A stretch of DNA of 58,383 nt from Oscillospiraceae bacterium (lineage in GTDB: Bacteria; Bacillota; Clostridia; Oscillospirales; Ruminococcaceae), in NCBI GenBank assembly GCA_004557855.1, contig SFFJ01000009.1, positions 1-58,383 of the forward strand, read 5' to 3'. The translations under genes were made by a program, and so were the position numbers. Position 1 is the stretch's first letter; the number at the start of each line of letters is the position of its first letter. Positions 52,660 through 58,383 of the stretch are shown here, in pieces. The notes beneath the pieces are model-generated. The model did not search any database and was not told where the DNA came from. It was given only the letters and a program-made list of their open reading frames with translations.

Positions 52660-53559
52660 TTGAAAGAACGCAATGATGTGAGACACTGCGATGTGCCACT
52701 GCTGCATCCGACCACTTCGGCGGAGGATCTATATGCGTTCCCGCAGTCGCCGAATATCACATACAGCTCCGGCTTTATCGGATGCCTTAAAGGGGAATTT
52801 GAGGATAATAACCTCTTTACCCTTTGGAGCGATGCTGCCAGGCATCTGAAAACAGATGAGTTTGTCAGCGAGATGAACTCGGTGCTGGACACGCTCAAGG
52901 AAAAAACGCTCCTGAACCGAAAGAATATGCGAAGCTATTGCCGGTCTCATAGCAGCGCGATGATGAGCGGGAAAGAGGAGCAATACGGCTTCCGCGTGGA
53001 TACCGACCAGTATTCCTATCTGTTCCGCCTGCGGGTCGGCGCCCATGATCGGGAAATCAAGACCAATCTGGGCACCATGCCGATCGAGGATTACCGCGAG
53101 CTGGTGGCGTCGCAGCGTGGATTTGACAGCTATGCCGATATGCGCCGCCAGGGGTATCGCCTGCCGAGTGAACGGAATGAAGATCTTTCCGATGTGTATT
53201 GTTACTGCTATCGGAAGGATATGCTGGATGCCCATATGCGGCAGGCAGAGCGCGGGATCAGTTTCCTGGATGAGCATTACGAGGAACGCTTCCGGCTGCC
53301 GGACGGCGGCAGGATGCGAGTGACCTATGCCAACGATGACCGGCAGGATTTCGTCTGTCGCTATGTTGACGATTACCACTTCGAGATGGGAACCGGCAGC
53401 GACACCTGCTGCCATATCAACCAGTTCGCGGAGAAAATGGCGCAGTGCGGCTGCCTTGTGGAGCCGTTGGATAAAATGCCGGAACAGAAGAAAGAGGAAC
53501 AGATCGTGTTTTCCTGTGATGGCAAGAATTACTTTGCGGAGATCGAAATCTGGGGTTAG
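52660..53559 (+). CDS. Hypothetical element protein, probably truncated by an in-frame amber codon
   Basis: 299 residues (from TTG 52660, 8 bases after AAGGAGG). I do not recognise the main part (NNLFTLWSDAARHLKTDEF ... GISFLDEHYEERFRLPDGGRMRV). The last residues IVFSCDGKNYFAEIEIWG align with the C-terminal repeat domain of the ArdC protein, but TAG (53557-53559) cuts it in the middle. The same frame continues for 90 codons and supplies the missing half. Either a nonsense mutation or readthrough must be considered. Confidence 0.65.
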   Translation: MKERNDVRHCDVPLLHPTTSAEDLYAFPQSPNITYSSGFIGCLKGEFEDNNLFTLWSDAARHLKTDEFVSEMNSVLDTLKEKTLLNRKNMRSYCRSHSSAMMSGKEEQYGFRVDTDQYSYLFRLRVGAHDREIKTNLGTMPIEDYRELVASQRGFDSYADMRRQGYRLPSERNEDLSDVYCYCYRKDMLDAHMRQAERGISFLDEHYEERFRLPDGGRMRVTYANDDRQDFVCRYVDDYHFEMGTGSDTCCHINQFAEKMAQCGCLVEPLDKMPEQKKEEQIVFSCDGKNYFAEIEIWG

Positions 53560-53832
53560 ATGGAGCGCTGCCCGATCCGCTGCAGCAATGGCGTGAGAAG
53601 GTTTGACCGCCAAAACCAGCAGATTGAGAGGGAGATCGTCTACTGCTTTACGACATCCGATGGCGTGCTCCATCAGCTTTCACCTGAAAGCGCTGATCGC
53701 TATAAGGAGTTCGTGGAACGGACGGTAAGGTCGCAGGCTGCCGAGGAACGGACGGTAAGGTCGCAGACTGCCGAGGAACAGACAGAGCGGCTGCATGGAG
53801 CTGCGGCAGCCCTGAACTTCAGAGCGCTGTGA
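53560..53832 (+). CDS. Continuation of the amber-split gene
   Basis: 90 residues in the same frame, starting with ATG directly after the TAG. MERCPIR...EIVYCFTTSDGVLHQLSPESADRYKEFVERTV aligns with the end of the ArdC domain (VEQCAMQF...YFFETAAGKVHMLTPTEVERYMKFV). No ribosome site precedes this ATG, so independent translation is doubtful. A 30-bp tandem repeat (encoding ERTVRSQ-A/T-AE twice) lies at about 53715-53775. It ends before a terminator. Confidence 0.55.
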   Translation: MERCPIRCSNGVRRFDRQNQQIEREIVYCFTTSDGVLHQLSPESADRYKEFVERTVRSQAAEERTVRSQTAEEQTERLHGAAAALNFRAL

Positions 53833-53837
53833 TGGCG

Positions 53838-53870
53838 GCGGCAAGGGGCAAAAGCTCCCCTTGCCGCTTT
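53838..53870 (+). terminator. Terminator of the maintenance/ArdC operon
   Basis: Eleven-bp stem GCGGCAAGGGG / CCCCTTGCCGC followed by TTT. Confidence 0.75.
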
Positions 53871-54049
53871 CCTGACCTGATATCGGCGGATAAGGTGGCG
53901 AACTAACGATAGAGTTGCCAAGTCCAAAGGAATGTGACAGGGTTGGCGCGAAAGGACGACCAAACGGTCGGCGGTGTCCTCTTGATTTACTTCAGGGGCT
54001 TCAACTACATAAAAGTGCCCCCTGCTCCAAAGGAGAGGGGGTGATGCCC

Positions 54050-54136
54050 ATGGTTACATGGAATGAGCTTTCTGCTTACTCCGGTGTGATTATCGATATC
54101 ATTACACTCGTTGTAACCATTATGAAGAAGAAGTAA
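54050..54136 (+). CDS. Putative holin-like toxin peptide
   Basis: 28 residues, MVTWNELSAYSGVIIDIITLVVTIMKKK. A short polar start, one membrane helix and a lysine tail match the small holin-like toxin peptides associated with type I toxin-antitoxin systems. The ATG is behind AAAGGAGAGGGGGTG; an upstream in-frame ATG at 54044 is also possible. A hairpin AGTAACCGC / GCGGTTACT follows the stop. An opposing promoter (54218-54246) should make a counter-transcript covering the 3' part. Confidence 0.6.
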   Translation: MVTWNELSAYSGVIIDIITLVVTIMKKK

Positions 54137-54217
54137 CCGCCCTGCCCTCACAAAGCAAGCGGTTACTAAACTTCTTGTTCTTTGAGGACTACCGTCACCG
54201 GTCGCCCTTTCACCCTT

Positions 54218-54246
54218 ATTGTAGTCCACCCCGTAAAAAAAGTCAA
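54218..54246 (-). promoter_or_regulatory. Antisense promoter of the holin-like toxin locus (locus B)
   Basis: On the minus strand TTGACT (54241-54246) and TACAAT (54218-54223) with a 17-base spacer, followed by GTGAAAGGGCGACCGGTGACGG. Transcription runs towards the toxin gene. The downstream block 54184-54217 is nearly identical to 37804-37837 in locus A. Confidence 0.75.
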
Positions 54247-54363
54247 CACCGTCCGTGTGATTTGACAGAAGCTCCTGCAGTCAACCTTGACCGCTTTTTC
54301 TACCGGTGCGTCAGCACCACATACTGCGGCGGGGTGATGTTCAAGGAACATTACCTCGCTTTT

Positions 54364-54388
54364 GCTGTTGTTCAAGTTGAACAACAGC
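54364..54388. repeat. 15-bp element palindrome, copy 3, with extended stem
   Basis: Core TGTTCAAGTTGAACA flanked by complementary GCTGT and ACAGC. The extended pairing differs in sequence from copy 2. Confidence 0.88.
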
Positions 54389-54435
54389 CGAAGAAGAGAA
54401 AAAGGACGGCTTATAAAAACCGCGGTTTTCATAAG

Positions 54436-54564
54436 GCAAGCAATGAATTTGTGATCACAAATTCGCTTGCAAGGGGAGAACCCCTTGACCCCCGCACCGA
54501 AAAAGGCCGCGACGCAGCCGCCTTTTTTCGGTTCCTTTTGGGGACAAAAGGAACAATCGCTTGC
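54436..54564. other. Probable origin of transfer (oriT) region
   Basis: Four inverted repeats in 130 bases directly before mobC and the relaxase gene. A 20-bp perfect palindrome GAATTTGTGATCACAAATTC (54445-54464) is framed by GCAAGC / GCTTGC. A GGGG-AGAA-CCCC hairpin stands in AAGGGGAGAACCCCTTGAC (54471-54489), followed by CCGAAAAAGG / CCTTTTTTCGG and GTTCCTTTTG / CAAAAGGAAC. The layout is that of oriT sites of mobilisable clostridial elements. The nick site cannot be placed from sequence alone. Confidence 0.65.
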
Positions 54565-54579
54565 GCTCAATAAAGCTGT

Positions 54580-54594
54580 TGTTCAAGTTGAACA
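54580..54594. repeat. 15-bp element palindrome, copy 4
   Basis: TGTTCAAGTTGAACA, 24 bases before the mobC ATG. Confidence 0.85.
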
Positions 54595-54617
54595 GTAAAA
54601 TAATGGGAGGTATTATC

Positions 54618-55007
54618 ATGGCAAACGAAAAGAAAGAAACTGACTTTCACCTTCGTTTAACACCAAAAGAAAAAGTCCGGCTCCAGCGCCGGGCCAATGA
54701 GGCGAAAATGCCGTTGAGCCGGTATCTCCTGGAGATGGGCTTAACCGGGAAAATAGTAAACTATGATTATCTGCTGAAGTGCTTTCTGCAGATGCGGCGC
54801 ATCGGTAATAACATCAACCAGGCAGTGCGGATTATGAACACCTTTCACTCTGACTGTGAAGGCGAGTTCGAATATGTGCTGCGGGAAATGAACAGGCTGC
54901 AGGATGTACTGGATCGATATATTGAACGGGAGCTGAAGGAGAATAAACATGGCGTATTTGAAGGTGCTGCCGGTGGTGACAAACACCCACCTGAACAATC
55001 TGATTAA
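54618..55007 (+). CDS. MobC-like relaxosome accessory protein
   Basis: 129 residues. The N-terminal ribbon-helix-helix pattern (FHLRLTPKEKVRLQRRANEAKMPLSRYLLEMGL) is followed by the MobC segment LLKCFLQMRRIGNNINQAVRIMN. MobC proteins bind oriT and help the relaxase open the strands. ATG at 54618 follows GGGAGGT. The gene overlaps the relaxase gene by 59 bases. Confidence 0.88.
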   Translation: MANEKKETDFHLRLTPKEKVRLQRRANEAKMPLSRYLLEMGLTGKIVNYDYLLKCFLQMRRIGNNINQAVRIMNTFHSDCEGEFEYVLREMNRLQDVLDRYIERELKENKHGVFEGAAGGDKHPPEQSD

Positions 55008-56739
55008 ATACATTACCCGGGTCGATAAAACGGATGGCAGGGTTTTTGTAAGTGCGGCGGGCTGCCGGGTCGAAACTGCAATAAAAGACTTTAAGAAAAT
55101 ACGGGAGATTTCCGGAAAACAAAGGGGGCTTGTCGCCCATCAGCTGGTCCGTTCCTTTCCGGCCGGAGAGGTGGATCCGGAGCAGGCGCAGCAGATGGCC
55201 GAGGAGCTTGCGGCAAGAATGCTGCCAGGGCATCAGTATATCGTTTGTACCCATGTTGACCGGGATCATATCCATACCCATATCGTCTTTAATTCCGTAA
55301 GCTATCTTACCGGGGAGAAATATCACAACAACAAAAAGTCGTTGCGGATCATGCGGGGGGAAAGCGACAATCTCTGCCGGAAGTACGGGCTTTCTGTAAT
55401 AGCGCCAAGCGCCCGCAGCGGGCTGGACCGGCGAACACTGGAGGCAGCGCGGCAGGGCGGCAGCTGGAAGGTGCAGTTGGCCATTACGCTTGATGATCTC
55501 ATTGACCGGGTAACATCCCTGCCGGAGCTGCAGGAGGAGCTGCAGAAGGCCGGCTTTAATATTGAACGGTGGACAGAACGAGATGCCACGGTCCGCAAGG
55601 AAGGGGAGGTAAAAGCAATCCGGCTTTCGACTCTTGCCAAGCAGTTTGGATGGCAGTACTCTATGTCAGCGCTGCAGCGGCGGCTGATGGGCGAAGAGAT
55701 AGAGCTGCCGGAGCCATCCGAACCGGCAGCATCGGCCGAAGCAAGTGAATGGCGCCGATACCAGGCATGGGCCTTTGAGCAACGCCCGGCCTCATTGAAA
55801 ATGAAGCGGCAAGCCAACCTGTTGGCACAGTCGGTCTGGTATAACAAGGACCCCGCACGGGCAGCAGCCAAGGCACTTACGCTGCTGGCGCTGCAGCACC
55901 GGGATAGGAAAATAGGGAAAGCCATCGGGGAGCTCATCGGCCGGGCAACGGTCCTTCGCCGGGAGGCGCCGTTAAGCGAAGGCCAGATGTGCGGCAACAT
56001 GGATTACCGGACGCTGACCGGGGCACCAGGTAAGAACATTTCTGTCCGGCTGCCGGCAGCGGAATTGATCAAGCTGCAAACGGCGGAGTTCTTCTTTGCC
56101 GCTCGGCTGCAAAAGAACGGGACGGCCGATGTGACATTTAAGGAACCGGATATAGAAAAAGCGTCTGTGCTGCTCGGTATCAGCATAAAGGAGCTGCTGG
56201 ACCCGGCAGTTTCCAGAAACGCTTGGGGGACGCAGGCGGACATTATGGAGGAGCTGCGGGAGTTGGCCAAAGAAAAGCGCTCCCGCATCTGGCGGATGCC
56301 GGTTTCGCCGGCCGAGGTACGGCAGCTGCAGCAGGCCGGAGTGACGGTGGCTTTTTGGCGGAAGAAAACGGCGGTTGGAATGTATGATGCCTGCTTTATG
56401 GAGGAGGACCTCCTGAAGGTCTGTACCGTCTGCGGAAAAGACTATGCGGCAGAACGGCAAAAGCGAATAGCACAGGATGCCAGAGCAGACTATACCAGGC
56501 TGAAGGCCGACGCCGGCCGAAAGGGCGATAGGATTATTTATCGTGTGGTGGATGAGATGCTGTATCTGCAGCTCCGGCAGTCTGAACTGCCAATGGCTGC
56601 GTTCCCGAAGGACGCCGCTTACAATGTGGCTTTTATGGAAAGCAAGCTGAAACGATACGAACAAATCCTGCGGGAGGCCTCGATGCAGCAGGAGCAGCAG
56701 CGAAGGAGCGGACTTCATAACGGAGGCCGGGAAAACTAA
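54949..56739 (+). CDS. Relaxase/mobilisation nuclease (MobP/VirD2-type domain)
   Basis: 596 residues. The N-terminal relaxase domain has a tyrosine-bearing segment NNLIKYITRVDKTDG (likely catalytic Tyr near residue 21), GLVAHQLVRSF, and the metal-binding three-histidine motif THVDRDHIHTHIVFNSV (about 100-116). The C-terminal 400 residues are helical and charged, as in TcpA/MobP relaxases of clostridial elements. It nicks oriT and pilots the strand. ATG at 54949 follows GGAG. Confidence 0.92.
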   Translation: MAYLKVLPVVTNTHLNNLIKYITRVDKTDGRVFVSAAGCRVETAIKDFKKIREISGKQRGLVAHQLVRSFPAGEVDPEQAQQMAEELAARMLPGHQYIVCTHVDRDHIHTHIVFNSVSYLTGEKYHNNKKSLRIMRGESDNLCRKYGLSVIAPSARSGLDRRTLEAARQGGSWKVQLAITLDDLIDRVTSLPELQEELQKAGFNIERWTERDATVRKEGEVKAIRLSTLAKQFGWQYSMSALQRRLMGEEIELPEPSEPAASAEASEWRRYQAWAFEQRPASLKMKRQANLLAQSVWYNKDPARAAAKALTLLALQHRDRKIGKAIGELIGRATVLRREAPLSEGQMCGNMDYRTLTGAPGKNISVRLPAAELIKLQTAEFFFAARLQKNGTADVTFKEPDIEKASVLLGISIKELLDPAVSRNAWGTQADIMEELRELAKEKRSRIWRMPVSPAEVRQLQQAGVTVAFWRKKTAVGMYDACFMEEDLLKVCTVCGKDYAAERQKRIAQDARADYTRLKADAGRKGDRIIYRVVDEMLYLQLRQSELPMAAFPKDAAYNVAFMESKLKRYEQILREASMQQEQQRRSGLHNGGREN

Positions 56740-56768
56740 TACGAGCAGCAATTCCTATAACGCATCAA

Positions 56769-56804
56769 ATCGCCCCGCTGCAGAAACATCTGTAGCGGGG
56801 CGAT
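56769..56804. terminator. GC-rich hairpin after the relaxase gene
   Basis: ATCGCCCCGCT / AGCGGGGCGAT with inner CAG/CTG pairing. No T tract on the plus strand; it may end transcription from either side. Confidence 0.5.
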
Positions 56805-56843
56805 GAACCCATGTGGGATGGCAAGTTCTCCTGAATTAATGGG

Positions 56844-57422
56844 CTAGAAAATTTGGCTTCCAGTATTGCCACTGCACTCTCCCGTCACAGTACAATATGC
56901 ACGGACTACGCCGGCTCTCACTGTGCCGACAGAGTCATACACATAATATGTTTGCTCAAAGGAGGCTTTCTTTGCAGAAGATGTTGTATCATGGGAAACC
57001 AGTGAGCCAAGAGCATAACTATATCCTGCTTCATATTGTTCAAAGTTCCGTTCGAGATCATCTCTGACAACAGACGCAGTAGTACCAGTAAAGTTGAATG
57101 TCGGGAAAAGTTCAACGCAGCAAATACGGACATTATTCCGGTACCATGTATGACGAATGCAAATACGAGCGAGCGACGGTTCGTGAGATAATAAACTCAC
57201 ATCGATTGATGTATTCTTATAAACGGTTTCCACACAGGTGAATTCTCCATCGGATTCTATGACTGATGCCGCGAGCAGTTCATACCCTTCGTTGATGGGC
57301 TGTTTAGCAGACATGCATAGAAGGGCGCTTTTTTCAACCGAAGCTGGAGTGGCAAAAGCAGTAACTAAAGAACAAGTAAAAAGTATTGCGCTAATCAGTA
57401 AAAAAATTAGGGCCCTCTTCAT
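56844..57422 (-). CDS. Secreted hypothetical protein
   Basis: 192 residues. A signal peptide (MKRALIFLLISAILFTCSLVTAFA) precedes a mature part with several Cys and Tyr residues and no membrane helix. I do not recognise it. ATG at 57422 follows GGAGGAATG; the frame is open five codons further upstream. It is AT-richer than the transfer genes and points the other way, so it is probably cargo. Confidence 0.7.
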   Translation of the reverse strand: MKRALIFLLISAILFTCSLVTAFATPASVEKSALLCMSAKQPINEGYELLAASVIESDGEFTCVETVYKNTSIDVSLLSHEPSLARICIRHTWYRNNVRICCVELFPTFNFTGTTASVVRDDLERNFEQYEAGYSYALGSLVSHDTTSSAKKASFEQTYYVYDSVGTVRAGVVRAYCTVTGECSGNTGSQIF

Positions 57423-57541
57423 TATACATTCCTCCATTATTGATTTTATAAAACTAGTTTGATTTCTGCCGGTAGATTTATATGTTTTTTATTTGACGCA
57501 TTGGAATCACCTCCCCTACAATAAATAACCAGTCAAAACTT

Positions 57542-57558
57542 TATTATGTGACATAATA
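57542..57558. repeat. 17-bp palindrome upstream of the secreted protein gene
   Basis: TATTATG-TGA-CATAATA, an operator-like palindrome in the intergenic region between two minus-strand genes. Confidence 0.5.
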
Positions 57559-57571
57559 CTTTAACAAAACC

Positions 57572-57604
57572 GTAAAAACCGGTTCCATAAGTAGAAACCG
57601 GTTC
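57572..57604 (-). terminator. Terminator of the right-edge gene
   Basis: AACCGGTT arms (57577-57584, 57596-57603) followed on the minus strand by TTTTTACGG. Confidence 0.7.
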
Positions 57605-57616
57605 TTGCGGCATGGA

Positions 57617-58383
57617 TTATTTTCCTTGCTGCAACTTGCTCAACAGATCGTTCGCCCGTGCCGAGAGAAAAACAGGGTGATCGTTGCTCAAATCAACCGT
57701 AACCAGCATCGGGGTATTACAGTATTCGGCGGCTTCGCCGGTCTGCGGGTCGGTAGTCAGCAGGTAAACCTCCATGGTATAGGTGCCGTCTGCATTTTGA
57801 GCACATTCAGTCAGGGCGGATTTGACCACCGGCGCGTACAAAATTCCCTGATCGTGGATATTACGGTAACCCATTTCAGCATCGTAGCTGTCCGGTTCGC
57901 TTTCTGCCTTTGCCCGCAGCGCTTCGGCGCTTATCCCAAAGTAATACTCTGCAAAGCGCTCCAGCGCTTCGGCAGGGATCCATGTGCTGGAGGTATCGCT
58001 GTATAACATGTCGCAGCCATTATTGCGGCACATGTGTCGGAACATCTGTACCAAGGTAGAAATTTTAAGAGAACGTGTGTTGACAAACTGTCCGCTGTCG
58101 CAGAAACTTGTCCAGACCTCTAGTGCCTGCTGTATGCCATCGTTTGGCACCGGGATAATGGAAAGGTCATCATACCGGAAGCGGGGCTGGGTCGTCTGCC
58201 CGATAGTATCTACAAACTGGGAGGTGTGGTAATAGATGAAGCTCTGCAGCTTTTTCAATACACTTTCTTTCACAGTATCGGAGACCGCAAAGGCCGTGGT
58301 GAAGGTGATGGCTGCAGCCAGCAGCACCACAGCGACGCGGGTAACACCCTTTTTCAGCCCGGATAGGACCGTCTCTTTGGCGT
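57617..58383 (-). CDS. Hypothetical membrane-anchored protein, 5' end outside window
   Basis: At least 254 residues. The first conventional start in the window is GTG at 58330, but the frame stays open to the edge (AKETVLSGLKKGVTRVAVV before it). That gives a cytoplasmic part, one membrane helix (VVLLAAAITFTTAFA) and an extracellular domain of about 220 residues. The layout recalls membrane anti-sigma-factor-like proteins with a short cytoplasmic N-terminus, but no clear family is recognised. The gene is therefore partial here. Confidence 0.6.
   Translation of the reverse strand, partial: AKETVLSGLKKGVTRVAVVLLAAAITFTTAFAVSDTVKESVLKKLQSFIYYHTSQFVDTIGQTTQPRFRYDDLSIIPVPNDGIQQALEVWTSFCDSGQFVNTRSLKISTLVQMFRHMCRNNGCDMLYSDTSSTWIPAEALERFAEYYFGISAEALRAKAESEPDSYDAEMGYRNIHDQGILYAPVVKSALTECAQNADGTYTMEVYLLTTDPQTGEAAEYCNTPMLVTVDLSNDHPVFLSARANDLLSKLQQGK

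Larger units (their letters stand above)
26492..58383. mobile_element. Integrative conjugative element (left part, right end outside window)
   Basis: The block starts at a tRNA-derived att site and a tyrosine integrase. It carries a coupling protein, VirB3/PrgI-, VirB4- and VirB6-like proteins, ParA/ParB, topoisomerase III, ArdC, an oriT-like region, MobC and a relaxase. Cargo includes Fic, a lipoprotein, a giant Cna-B protein and holin-toxin cassettes. Gene content resembles Tn1549-like and other clostridial CTn-type elements. No matching right att site was found before 58383, so the element extends at least to the window edge. None of the chromosomal cloverleaf repeats was seen inside it. 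Confidence 0.85.

Noticed and set aside
50766..52898. 710-codon minus-strand frame
   Set aside because: It is antisense to the ArdC gene, whose plus-strand product has clear domains and motifs.
53715..53790. 30-bp tandem repeat as a regulatory array
   Set aside because: It keeps the reading frame and encodes ERTVRSQ-A/T-AE repeats in the C-terminal part of the amber-split gene.
54166..54570. Minus-strand frame containing TIRVKGRPVTVV, also seen at locus A
   Set aside because: The matching peptide stretch comes from the shared antisense promoter/leader DNA of the two toxin-like loci. It is better explained as conserved RNA sequence than as protein.

Overview
The window looks like a piece of chromosome from a GC-rich Gram-positive member of the Clostridia, most likely an Oscillospirales/Ruminococcaceae-type gut anaerobe. 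The grounds are the gene families, the strong Shine-Dalgarno sites, sigma-A promoters with 17-bp spacers, a T-box riboswitch, and a Clostridia-style conjugative element. This placement is an inference, because no rRNA is present. No CRISPR array is visible. Long antisense open frames are common but look like GC-rich shadows.

Chromosomal part, 1 to about 26.49 kb. This is a housekeeping and transport region with mostly single-gene units on both strands: VanZ-like protein, TtcA-like PP-loop enzyme, a hypothetical protein carrying a decarboxylase-beta-like motif, dicarboxylate symporter, asnS, tRNA-Ser(GGA), CmpB-like membrane protein, metK, MgtC/SapB, NAD synthase, TSUP permease, flavin reductase, metG, TatD nuclease, YihY, MFS (CynX-like), PAP2 phosphatase, YedF, PlsC-type acyltransferase, thioredoxin, and a T-box (Ala specifier GCU) controlled sodium:alanine symporter. 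The intergenic gaps contain a striking family of about 80-90 bp palindromic elements. Each is an outer 10-15 bp stem enclosing exactly three hairpins, nearly all with three-base loops, packed with almost no unpaired bases. This amounts to a DNA or RNA four-way junction. Seven clear copies and two decayed ones are listed. Stem sequences differ between copies while pairing is kept.

Integrative element, 26492 to the right edge (at least 31.9 kb, right end not in the window). It starts at a 23-bp tRNA 3'-end fragment touching the stop codon of a tyrosine integrase gene. In order it carries: small genes including a CpaE/TadZ-like protein with a degenerate P-loop; a Fic protein; a lipoprotein and a 1945-aa Cna-B surface protein; conjugation genes (VirD4/TraG coupling protein, SSB, SpoVG-like protein, pilin-like and VirB6-, VirB3/PrgI- and VirB4-like proteins); a plasmid-like maintenance block (HTH protein, ParA, ParB, topoisomerase III); an ArdC/zincin protein; a gene interrupted by an in-frame amber codon; a holin-like toxin cassette; an oriT-like region; MobC and relaxase; then two secreted or membrane proteins of unknown role. 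The 143-bp tandem repeats just left of the att site are on the chromosomal side.

The most unusual signals are (1) the cloverleaf palindromes of the chromosomal half, (2) a 15-bp palindrome repeated four times in the element, with flanks that differ but stay complementary in two copies, placed before start codons in three, (3) two related convergent-promoter loci resembling type I toxin-antitoxin systems, one of which has lost its peptide, and (4) the amber-split gene, whose stop falls inside a domain that is continuous in the neighbouring ArdC protein.
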